64,000 nt of DNA from Auricularia sp. M13 (taxonomy: Eukaryota > Basidiomycota > Agaricomycetes > Auriculariales > Auriculariaceae). Both the position numbers and the translations under genes were made by a program. Positions 45,596-53,464 of this stretch are shown here, piece by piece. The notes below the pieces were generated by a model, which worked only from the letters and a program-made list of their open reading frames with translations, had not been told where the DNA came from and ran no database searches. The stretch covers positions 2,108,001 through 2,172,000 of the forward strand of contig CM073198.1 in assembly GCA_037042915.1 (NCBI GenBank), read 5' to 3'. Position 1 is the first letter of the stretch; each line of letters opens with the position of its first letter.

Positions 45596-46351
45596 ATGAC
45601 GCCCACCGCCGCCGACAGACTGACTGCAAAGCCTCTCGGCGAACTTCGGGACCTCAGGGAGCGGGTGTTCACGCTGCATGCCTCCATCCAGCGCCAACTG
45701 AACTTCGGGCACTACGCCGCGGACGCGGAGGAGGAGAAGGCGCGGACGGTGCTTGCGTCTGCGGGCCAGCGGTTGGAGGCCATTGACGCTGAGGTGCGCC
45801 GATGCAACGCCGCGACCCGCAATCTGGAGACGGCGGCGTCTCTCCTCGGCATGACAGCAGCCTCGCTCCCCGTCGTGCCGAAGGTGGAAGGGGTTCGCCG
45901 CACGGGAACGACCTCCTCGACCGCGAAGGGCAAGGGCCCATCGGGAGCGGTCGCGTCTGGGTCGAAGCGGCCTTCGGACGTCGGCGCGCGAGGGACCGGC
46001 GACGAGGAGAAGGACGCGGTCGGGCCTCCTTTTAACACGGTACGTCCTGGCCAAAGGTCCTCTTGCTCCGGGGTGTATCCTGCGCTGACATCCTTCGTCC
46101 GGGTCCAGCCTTGTGAGCAGTGCGAGCGCTCCGGCCAGCCGTGTTTTCGACAAGTGTCCGGGTCGGCGACTGCCTGTGCTCGCTGCCACCGGACCCGCGT
46201 GGGGTGTTCTCACAGTGTCGGCCGGTCGGGCACATCGCGCAAGAGGGCGCGACAAGACGCTGACGTGGACGGCGACGACGGGGACGATCCGGACCAGGAC
46301 GACGTGGTGGACACCGTCGGCGCGTCCGTGGCGCGGTCGCGCACACGCTGA
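45596..46351 (+). CDS. Cysteine-rich zinc-binding-type protein of the LTR element
   Basis: A 251-residue frame if unspliced. The first third is an alpha-helical, probably coiled-coil region (LGELRDLRERVFTLHASIQR, then AGQRLEAIDAEVRRCNAA). The middle is low complexity. The C-terminal part has a cysteine array, PCEQCERSGQPCF ... ACARCHRTRVGCSHS, spaced CxxC-x5-C twice. This is like the Cys-rich DNA-binding-type clusters of mushroom proteins rather than a retroviral CCHC knuckle. A basic tail SGTSRKRAR and an acidic run follow. A 69-base in-phase intron (GTACGT at about 46040 to GTCCAG) may be removed just before the cysteine array. Function is unknown; it occupies the gag position if the element is read on the plus strand. 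Confidence 0.55.
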   Translation: MTPTAADRLTAKPLGELRDLRERVFTLHASIQRQLNFGHYAADAEEEKARTVLASAGQRLEAIDAEVRRCNAATRNLETAASLLGMTAASLPVVPKVEGVRRTGTTSSTAKGKGPSGAVASGSKRPSDVGARGTGDEEKDAVGPPFNTVRPGQRSSCSGVYPALTSFVRVQPCEQCERSGQPCFRQVSGSATACARCHRTRVGCSHSVGRSGTSRKRARQDADVDGDDGDDPDQDDVVDTVGASVARSRTR

Positions 46352-46378
46352 AGGCTTTGGTCGCCGGGGACAGCCACC

Positions 46379-46858
46379 ATGGCCGACCTCGAGGTCCTGG
46401 GCGACCGCATCGTCCAGGGGTTCCAGCTGTCCGTCTCGGCGTTGAGGCGCGACCTTCGCAAGTGGACGCAAGAGCTCGTCGATGACCGGCGTGCCCATAA
46501 GACGGTGCGCCTCGTGTCGCCGGGCGGGAGCGAGCGCGATACCGACTCCAATGACGGCCGAGCGGTGGAGGACGAGGCGGGGAGGTCGTTCACTGACGCG
46601 CCGACTTCCCCTGGCGCCGCGGGCGTGGAGGCGGAGGCGCCGGCTGGTCCTGTCGGCGTGCTTGCTGACTTCGGCGCCGACCTGGCCCTTCTTGGCGTGG
46701 TAGTACCGGGGGATGTGCGTCCGACACCCAGCTTTGCGTCGATGGAGGCGTCTGGGTCCGGGTCCGGATTCCTGCCACGCGTCCAACGGTCCGAGGGTCG
46801 GGATGCGTCCGTGATAGGGGAGAAGTCGGTCGATGCGGGCCAACCCATGGAGGAGTAA
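46379..46858 (+). CDS. Second plus-strand frame of the LTR element, hypothetical
   Basis: 159 residues beginning MADLEVLGDRIVQGFQLSVS, with an amphipathic helical start and then an acidic, Gly/Ala-rich remainder. It begins 27 bases after the stop of the cysteine-rich frame and may be its continuation through an unrecognised splice or an independent small protein. No domain was recognised. Its antisense strand is also open because of the high GC content, so coding status is uncertain. Confidence 0.35.
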   Translation: MADLEVLGDRIVQGFQLSVSALRRDLRKWTQELVDDRRAHKTVRLVSPGGSERDTDSNDGRAVEDEAGRSFTDAPTSPGAAGVEAEAPAGPVGVLADFGADLALLGVVVPGDVRPTPSFASMEASGSGSGFLPRVQRSEGRDASVIGEKSVDAGQPMEE

Positions 46859-47060
46859 GACCGTGTCCGGGTACGATTTGGGTAGTGGTGTGGAGGCTCG
46901 TAAAATATGTAAATAGAGAGGCGGAAAGACGAGCATAAATACGGGGTATGAGAAACGACCGGGACCGTGACTGTGGAGAGCATCCGACCGAAGCAGCGTC
47001 CGACCGAGGTAGGGTCCGATTTTGGGCACGGTCGCCGAGGGGAGGGAACGACGGGTGGCG

Positions 47061-47942
47061 TCACCTGTACGCCAATAGATATCGACAAAGAAGGGCGGTT
47101 TCAGCTTCGCAGCGTGCTGCTGTACAAGGCAGGGGCGACCGTCCGGAGCGTTCAAAGACGGTGGGCCGGGCCGGGGACGCGATCCGCAGGACCAGGGCGT
47201 CGTCGGCGTACGTGGAACGATATTCGCGGACGTCCCAGACAAGGCACACCGTAAGCCGAACAACCTGGAGGGCTCGCTCCGTCGTAGGCGACGTGAGGAG
47301 ATGAGGGCCGAGGCGAGGTGGGAACGAGAAGACCACTAGCTCGGTGCGAGCCCGTCGACCTCGGTCATTGCGCACGACGGTTGGGAGTACCCAGTAACGC
47401 GAGATATCGAGCGGGAGATGTCTCGGGGCAGCGAAGCGGCCGTAGTGAGTGAAGCGGTCTAGCATCCAGAAGAACGGTTGGGGAGGGGCCACGAGCATGG
47501 AGATGTTGAGCTGGGTGTCTCCCGGGTCTGGCGACTGGATACGAGCGCGAAGGGGCATGAGCTCCAGCGGGGGTGTGGCCGGGCGCGCGTCCTCAAGTTC
47601 GGGCGACTCGTCGGCGGCGAGGGGTGACTCGCCGGTGCTGATGGGTGATTCGCCGAACAGCTCTTGGGATCCGTCGCCAAAGTCCTCGCCGAGGTCCATG
47701 TCCGCATCCTGGTCCAGGTCCTGTGCGGCGCCTTGGTCCTCATTTGGCTCCGGTGGTTCGGCGTGGTACTCCTCCACGAGTCCGGTTCCGTCCAGGTCGG
47801 CGGCCAGTTGCCAGCTAGCGTCCTCGGGGGGAAAGCCCATCCATTGGACGAGATACTGGGGAACTCCTCGGTGTACGCGGTGATCCAGGACTGCCGCCGG
47901 TATGTATTGAGGGTTAACTATGGTCTCGTCGTACTGGGACAT
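47061..47942 (-). CDS. Chromodomain protein encoded antisense within the LTR element
   Basis: 293 residues from the ATG at 47942 (MSQYDETIVN). Residues about 11-60 form a chromodomain: YIPAAVLDHRVHRGVPQYLV, then QWMGFPPEDASWQ with the conserved W.G and SW pair, and an acidic final helix. An acidic, Ser/Pro-rich linker follows. The C-terminal region is less compositionally biased (FFWMLDRFTHYGRFAAPRHL, VVRLTVCLVWDVREYRSTYA) and I do not recognise it. Chromodomains normally sit at the end of integrase in chromoviruses; here it stands alone and is convergent to the cysteine-rich frame. The frame stays open upstream to 48470, but that part is Pro/Ser/Arg-rich and probably leader. Confidence 0.65.
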   Translation of the reverse strand: MSQYDETIVNPQYIPAAVLDHRVHRGVPQYLVQWMGFPPEDASWQLAADLDGTGLVEEYHAEPPEPNEDQGAAQDLDQDADMDLGEDFGDGSQELFGESPISTGESPLAADESPELEDARPATPPLELMPLRARIQSPDPGDTQLNISMLVAPPQPFFWMLDRFTHYGRFAAPRHLPLDISRYWVLPTVVRNDRGRRARTELVVFSFPPRLGPHLLTSPTTERALQVVRLTVCLVWDVREYRSTYADDALVLRIASPARPTVFERSGRSPLPCTAARCEAETALLCRYLLAYR

Positions 47943-48614
47943 TTTGTGAGCGTTCGGTCCGAACAAAGGGGCGTGTCGGGGAAAAGGGGGAAAGAGGCGT
48001 CGGTCTGGCGGCCGATCCGGATTATATGGTGTATGTGTCGTAAGCGTTGATGCGTGGGGATGATGGGGGTCACGATCCGAGGAAGATGATGTGGATGCGC
48101 GCGCGCACCACGGGGGGAACTTGCTCTCGGGATGCGCGGAGGGTGAGGTTCTGGAGAGAGGGGTCGGCCGTGGGAGGTTTAGAGGTTGACCGAGGGGTGG
48201 GGACGCGCAGCGGGCGCGTTCGGCGAGTAGGGCTTGTGGGGGGGTGGTCTCGCTGCGGATGACCGGGCTCTGATGAAGGGGAGAGATCAGGAGCCGGTGA
48301 TGGAATGAGCTTTCGGATTTGACGACCGTATGGGTCTGGAGGGGTCCTCGTTGGCTGAGTGCCTGACCAGAAGGCCAGTGGGCAAGGCTCGGCGTCCGGA
48401 GGGTGGGTCCTGCAGGGTCCTGGTGGGCCGATGAGTGGGCGCGGCGGTCGCGACGGGTCCTCGTCGACACGAGGGGTCTCCTAGCCGGTCCGAGGGGTCG
48501 GATTCCTTCCTGGACCGAGCAACGCCGACCGAACGGTTCGCCCGGATTGGAAGGGTGGTGAGTAAGGGGGTATGGGGATCTCGAGCGTCGGGAGGGAGGG
48601 TAGGTTTGGTCTTA

Positions 48615-49094
48615 TGTCACGGTGACTGCTATATCACTCTCCGAGACGACGCTCGAGGGGAAGGGATGAGTGAGGAGAGGGAGGCGCGGATAAGCGGTAT
48701 GATAGACTAGACCAAACCTAAGGTACAAGAGGGGCGACGGCCCAGATATATATACTACGGAAGCAAGGCCGAGGGGACCCGCGGACCAATTGCGCCACCG
48801 ACCGGTTGCCACGCGGGCGCCACAGATCAGGCCGAAAGAGACCGCCGGGGCGTCGTCGGCGAGACAGGAAACCCGGGATAAATAGAGCCCAACCAAACCA
48901 AAAACATCCCGTCGTATTACCCTTCTCCTGGGAAGAGACCGAGGTACTTGCCGAGCGGAGAGACCGCTTGGACGCGCCGACGAAAGGGCCGCGGGGCCGG
49001 GCGCAAGGAGTTTGGGCGCCCGGACGAGGTGCGAGGGCCACGGGACGGCGAAATGAAACAGCGGGGGAGGAGGGACCCGACGAAGACCGCAACA
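48615..49094. repeat. Right LTR (480 bp)
   Basis: A direct copy of the left LTR with six differences, all transitions, three of them at CpG dinucleotides. It is preceded by a purine-rich run near 48587-48605 and followed by the target duplication cggat. Confidence 0.93.
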
Positions 49095-49306
49095 CGGATG
49101 CAATGTCCCAGATACGTATGCCCCCGCCAAACGACCCGCACGCAATCCTGCGGCCGTCCGGGGAGAATGCAATAGATAGCACAGGACTGCTTCGGCCTCT
49201 GATGTTGAAACCAATTGTATACGCAGGGGACCGCGTCCTTGCTCCTGTAGATGTGTCAAAGCAGATGATGATACCTGAATCATCCGCCGTATCCGCGGCA
49301 ATGTAT
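49095..49306 (-). pseudogene. WD40 fragment B (end of blade 3, blade 4)
   Basis: The minus strand encodes YIAADTADDSGIIICFD (the second half of a blade), then SSPVLSIAFSPDGRRIACGS ... IRIWDIAS. It is bounded on the right by a TIR element whose removal joins SPDGQ of fragment A to YIAAD here in frame. On the left it is bounded by the LTR element, whose removal joins it in frame to fragment C. It is therefore one interior piece of a single propeller gene. Confidence 0.85.
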
Positions 49307-49918
49307 TGGATGACTTCCCGTAAGAATCTGGACGAGCCAGACGAGCCGGTCGGCTACATCAGCCAGATCTGGCAACGTTTCTAAATCCCGGAACACGATG
49401 CGCAGCTAGACGATGCCAGACGCTGCTAGACGACTTAGCTCCGTCATCCCCGAAGGTACTCATTGGGCCATACGTATGCCATGGTCTCAAAACGCCCAGA
49501 AATTGCATATTTCATACCTCAAATGTGCTGGGGGATGGTTGTATTATTCTCTGGTGCCACAGACAAATAATTTCACTCATTTTGAGGCCGGAATGACTTT
49601 CAATTGTCCTCTGTGACTCGATTAATACCCAAGAACAACATCCTGGGGGTTTGCGCGGTCTCTGTGGCCTTGTGCGGCGCGCTTCGGAGTCGACGGAGGA
49701 GCCGGACTGGCGGCGGCAGCGGCGACAACAGCCGGTATCAGCGAAATGCACGCTTGTCTAAACGGTGGGCATCTGGCGAGGGGGGTCCCCCCCTCGTCAG
49801 ATTCGTCGGTCTGGCTGAGGCCTCCCCATCATGATCCCGTGATGGACATGATACCCGAGCATTTTGGAGACGTTTGGGCGTGCCAGATCGTTTCCAAATC
49901 GTTACGGGAAGTCATCCA
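49307..49918. mobile_element. Small TIR element (about 610 bp) inside the WD40 gene
   Basis: The ends are inverted repeats. Both start TGGATGACTTCCCGTAA, then diverge slightly over the next 10 bases with TGGA shared again. The interior has no coding frame I recognise. Excising 49307-49918 plus one adjacent base restores a continuous WD40 frame across the junction. The target duplication is unclear (one base, perhaps more), so the superfamily is unknown. Confidence 0.7.
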
Positions 49919-50224
49919 TTGTCCGTCGGGGGAATAGACGATGCAGTAAACAGGGTCGTGACCGCCCGTTGAGAGCTGACCAAGCGGCGCACCAGACAAG
50001 GCGTCGCAGAGGCGAATGGTGCCGTTCTCACCGGAAGCAGCGATTTGCAGACCATCCGGCGAGATGGCCACACATGACACCAAGAATTTGTCACACAGCG
50101 TGCGCCCCACGCCCGTAACTCTCGGACGTAGTCTCAGGCCCGGTTCGTAATCCCAAACCTGGATGCGTGTCGCAGAGCTTGATATAATGCGGGTTCCGCC
50201 TGGCACCCATGAAACGGAATGAAT
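49919..50224 (-). pseudogene. WD40 fragment A (blades 1-2, start of blade 3)
   Basis: The minus strand encodes IHSVSWVPGGTRIISSS ... IQVWD, then FLVSCVAISPDGLQIAASGE ... IRLCD, then GHDPVYCIVYSPDGQ, where the TIR element interrupts. Upstream it begins exactly at the MITE boundary, without an ATG. The missing start of blade 1 (GYHDGGG) lies on the plus strand at 44129-44156, as expected if this block was inverted. Confidence 0.85.
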
Positions 50225-50559
50225 CAGGGGGGCCGCATGATAAGAATAGTCAATATCGGGTGGGGGTGGGTGGGTCGTGGGAAGATTGATGGCAACTCAA
50301 TTGAGTTGGCGCCCAAACAATCGTCACAAAATGTTCGAACACTGAGAAACGAAGGATTTCGACCGATATTTTTTGCCAGAAAGTTGCGGTCTGCCAAGTA
50401 TGGCTCCCTTGCAAAAAATCCGGGGTTTCGAAAGGTAACGGCAGTCCCAGTACGCAAAAGACATCCAGAAAAACTGAATGGGATTGATTAGCGCGCGCAT
50501 CTTCCCACGACCCACCCCCCCTACCCGATATTCACGATCCTTATCATGCGGCCCCCCTG
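50225..50559 (-). mobile_element. hAT-like MITE, right copy (335 bp), inverted
   Basis: The reverse complement of the copy at 44157-44491, with one difference in 335 bases. The flanking 8-mers are gaatgaat on the left and tgtattcg on the right. The right one is the exact reverse complement of the inner flank of the left copy (cgaataca). The left one matches the reverse complement of the left copy's outer flank at 7 of 8 positions. Confidence 0.88.
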
Positions 50560-50893
50560 TGTATTCGACTAGTACAGTATCATGTCACTAATATGTTATC
50601 TCCCTCGTCGAAAATGCGACTTGCGAGGACCAATACATAGATAATTATAAAAGAATATGAATGTTACGGTCCCTCAAGGCAAGTTGTTACTACGAACCAC
50701 GAAAGCAAACGCTAGATGGCTAACCGCCTCAAACTCAACACTAGCGTAGCTATTCAGATTCCGTGTCCAAGGGTATCGTCTAGACGAAGCCTCATACTAT
50801 ACATCGGGCCACATTGGGTAAATGATCTATACAGAGACAAGGTAACATGCATGAAATCAACCTCACAATTGAGCGTTCAGAAAACTAATGTCC
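50560..50893. other. Intergenic, with presumed 3' end of the ancestral WD40 gene
   Basis: The first bases (tgtattcgactag) would complete fragment C as VFD and a stop after re-inversion. The rest is A+T-richer, likely 3' flank, and includes the 3' UTR of ESS2. No gene was seen. Confidence 0.45.
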
Positions 50894-52343
50894 TTAGATA
50901 TCTCTTCTCCGAGGACTGGGACTAGGCGTCCACCGGACTCGCGCCATATCCCTCTCCTTCTTGCCGCTCTCCCAGCCAGCACTGCGAGTCATAGCCTCAG
51001 CTCGTCTGGCCCCGGCCGTGCGCTCGAGCAGTCGCTTAGCAGCAGGCGTCAACAGTCCCGCGCCCTCGCGCGGCGTCCTCGGCGGTGGCATCGACGCGCG
51101 CCCCGCACCCCCCAGTCTAGGCGTGCCGTTCATAATGGCCGCCTTCTCGCGCAGACTCTTCGCGGCGGTGCTCGAAAGCTTACTGGCGATCTGCTCGCGG
51201 TGCGACGGCGCGCGCAGGTGGAACGGCGTGCTCGGCTCGACCGGCACGTCGTCGTTGCCGTTACGCGAGAGCACGCGCGGCGTCGCGTCGAGCGTGCCCC
51301 ACGTCATGAGCTGCTTCACCTGCGCGGGCGCGAGCTCCGCGGCGTTGATGCTCGGCACGGCGGGCACGTAGCTGAACCCGCGGATCTGGGGCCCGTCCGA
51401 GGAGGGATGGTACGGCGTGCCTGCGATGGCGGCCGCTACGCGACTCTGCGTCGGGCTGGGCGGCTCTTCGACGGCTTCCGAGGTTTCGTCTTGCTCCGGG
51501 AGGCGGGTATTCGAATGCTTGATTTCTTTGGCCTCTTGATATGAGTCGGGAATGAGAGGATTGAATGGTGAGACGTCTGCGTCGGGCGGGAACATGAGCG
51601 CATTCCGGTTCTGTATGTGTGGTCAGGATGATGCCTACGAGCGTGAGTGCAAAGCATACCTTGAATGCCCATCCATCGACAAGGGCTGATCGGGTGTCCT
51701 TTTTCTTCGCCATGACATCGACGGGCTGTTCTTCGTCCGCATCGGTCTTCGGTACGACAGCTACAGTCAATTCTGTCTCTGTATCTCGACCAGCATCCTT
51801 CTCGCCGTTGGCAGTGATGGCCAGTGGCTTGGGCGCCTCGATCAAGAGTCTGTCGGAAGCGGCGATCTGCTTGTGGCGCAGCTCGTTGGCCCTCTTCTCC
51901 GCCGCCCACGCCCACTTGTACTTCTCCCTACGCTGGCGGTTGTCCTCGTCCAGAATCTGTGTAAAAGACGAGTTGTCCTCGCTGGTGTAGCGCGCCTGGA
52001 AGGCGTCGAGGCCGAGGTCGGTATTGAGCCGTTGTTTCTTGTTCGGCGGGCCCTCGTGGGCGCCGTGGCGGGGCGTGAGGTAGGGCGTGCGGCCGGGCGT
52101 AAGCAGCGGGGTCTGCTGGAGGTCGTGCAGGCGGCGGACGGAGAGCGCGATGCGGGCGCTGTCCTGCGACTGCACGGCGTCCAGGTACTCGTTCGTGGAC
52201 TCGAGGTGCACCAGCGACGGGAAGAAGTCGCGCGCGATGATGCGGGAGAGCGCCTCCGTGTACTCGTCCTCTTCCAGCACCTCCTGCCTGTTCAGCGACA
52301 AGCTCGGCCTCGGCGTCGACGGCGGCGGGACGTCAGAGCTCAT
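50894..52343 (-). CDS. Splicing factor ESS2 (DGCR14 family)
   Basis: A nuclear protein associated with spliceosomal C complexes. Two exons, split by one intron near 51660-51610. The N-terminus SLNRQEVLEEDEYTEALSRI, then IARDFFPSLVHLESTNEYLD, is the family signature. TPLLTPGRTPYLTPR-type motifs and ARYTSEDNSSFTQILDEDN follow, then EKYKWAWAAEKRANE. The C-terminal half has NALMFPPDAD, IRGFSYVPAVPSINAAELAP, MTWGTLDATPRVLSR and TPFHLRAPSHREQIASKLSS. It ends in a basic region, VRWTPSPSPRRRDI. All family blocks are present. It is divergent from the next gene, with only 57 bases between the ATGs. Confidence 0.93.
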
Positions 52344-52400
52344 CGCGGAAGAGAGTCAAGATGCGGTTCAAAGTCCGCCGGCGCTTCTCCTCCTCTTGCA
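52344..52400. promoter_or_regulatory. 57-bp bidirectional promoter/leader space
   Basis: Only 57 bases separate the start codons of ESS2 (-) and the NIP30-like gene (+). Their transcripts must share core promoter sequence or begin inside each other's coding region. A CTCCTCCTCTTG pyrimidine stretch lies just before the plus-strand ATG. Confidence 0.6.
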
Positions 52401-53294
52401 ATGGCCGACGACGACCTGAAGAATTTGCCGACGTTGAACCCGCACTCAGTTGCGTCGCGCTTCGTGTCGCAGAATGATTTGGAGAGGGCCAGAGTATGTC
52501 CTTAGTCTAGGGGGACGGGAGCTTGGACTCAGCCTGCTACAGGCCGTGCGCGAGGAGCAATGGAAAGCCGCATACGAGAGGTGTGCATTGGCTTTATGGC
52601 ATTCAGTATCGCTGGCGCTTACAATATCTTATCGTAGAATTGGCCAAGAGCCACCCAAGCTGCAAGAAGATCCCAACTGGGACGGTCGCTCGCTAGCAGA
52701 GGTGCGCGACTCATCTCAACATATTTCTGTCATAACTAATCCTACTAAAGGTACTAGCAGCCAACAAAGCAGCCAAAGAAGAAGAATGGGAACAGCGCTC
52801 CAAGCTGAGTGCGTCCCCACTCTCTCACGCGGCGACGCAGCAAGGTCAGCTCACAGCGCAGGCGCGCAGTTCCGGCCTCTGGACGCGGATGAGATCCAGT
52901 TTCTCGACAAGGTGCTCGATGAACGCAAGGCCGAGGATCGGAAACGCAAGCTCGAGGACGACGAGGAGGTCAAGCGCTTTCGAGAGTGCGTGCCGGGACG
53001 CGACCGGCGTATTTCGATGCTAATGCTCTGTGCAGAGCCGTCGCCGCAAAGTCTCGAGAAACGGAGCTGCCTCCCGTCCTGGCATCATCCTCCGCAGATA
53101 CCGCCCCGCCAAAACCTGCTGCTCCGCCTAAGCCCAAGGCTGCAGCACCCAGCGCGGTCAAGAAAGACCAGAAGTCGTTGCTAAAGGGTGTTGTAGTCAA
53201 GAAGAAGAAACCTGCAGAAGCGAAGGCCAAGGACGACCCCGCGAAAGCAGACCAGGACCGTCCTGCTGCGAAGAAAGCCAAACTGGATCCTTAA
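52401..53294 (+). CDS. NIP30/FAM192A (PSME3IP1) domain protein
   Basis: A small nuclear protein. The animal relative binds the PA28-gamma proteasome activator. Exon 1, MADDDLKNLPTLNPH ... RFVSQNDLERAR, ends before GTATGT. The next exons read AVREEQWKAAYER, then IGQEPPKLQEDPNWDGRSLA. KAAKEEEWEQRSKLSN then joins QFRPLDADEIQFLDKVLDER and KAEDRKRKLEDDEEVKRFRE. The order 'FVS...L..AR', 'REE.W', 'D.RSL.E', 'K.....E....SKL.NQFR.L..DE..FLD' is the family pattern. The C-terminus is Lys/Ala/Pro-rich with a likely nuclear signal (KKKKPAEAK, AKKAKLDP). Introns are 45-80 bases. Confidence 0.85.
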
Positions 53295-53464
53295 CCATAT
53301 TCCTCTGTGTGCATTATATCTTGTGCTGTATCACTGCTTTCTATCCCATTCTACCCTCTGATCAAGCGTACAACAAACATGCCCACAGCCGCTGCTTCGT
53401 AGTTTCAACGTTGGCTTCAAGGCCGAACCGCACGCTCTCTCAATCTTTATTTTTTTTCGTCTAC

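Larger units (their letters stand above)
44890..49094. mobile_element. LTR retroelement, non-autonomous, 4.2 kb
   Basis: Two 480-bp direct repeats (44890-45369 and 48615-49094) begin TGTCACGG and end CCGCAACA. They are flanked by a perfect 5-bp target duplication, cggat, at 44885-44889 and 49095-49099. The LTRs differ at only six positions, all transitions. The 3.2 kb interior has no recognisable reverse transcriptase, RNase H, integrase or protease. It encodes a cysteine-rich protein on the plus strand and a chromodomain protein on the minus strand. Element polarity is unsettled: a purine run precedes the right LTR on the plus strand, and another (AGAAGGGGGG) precedes the left LTR on the minus strand. 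It splits the WD40 gene. Confidence 0.93.

Noticed and set aside
45503-47263. 586-residue open frame on the minus strand inside the LTR element
   Set aside because: It lies antisense to the Cys-rich frame, shows no domain and ends within the chromodomain gene's 3' part. The Cys array on the other strand is the better coding candidate.
47943-48470. N-terminal extension of the chromodomain protein
   Set aside because: The frame is open but Pro/Ser/Arg/His-rich and low complexity. The ATG at 47942 directly precedes the ordered domain.
44157-50559. Composite transposon: the two inverted MITEs acting as ends of one 6.4-kb element carrying the WD40 gene
   Set aside because: The outer 8-bp flanks (attcatcc and tgtattcg) do not match, whereas each outer flank matches the reverse complement of the other copy's inner flank. 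Inversion explains this; composite transposition does not.
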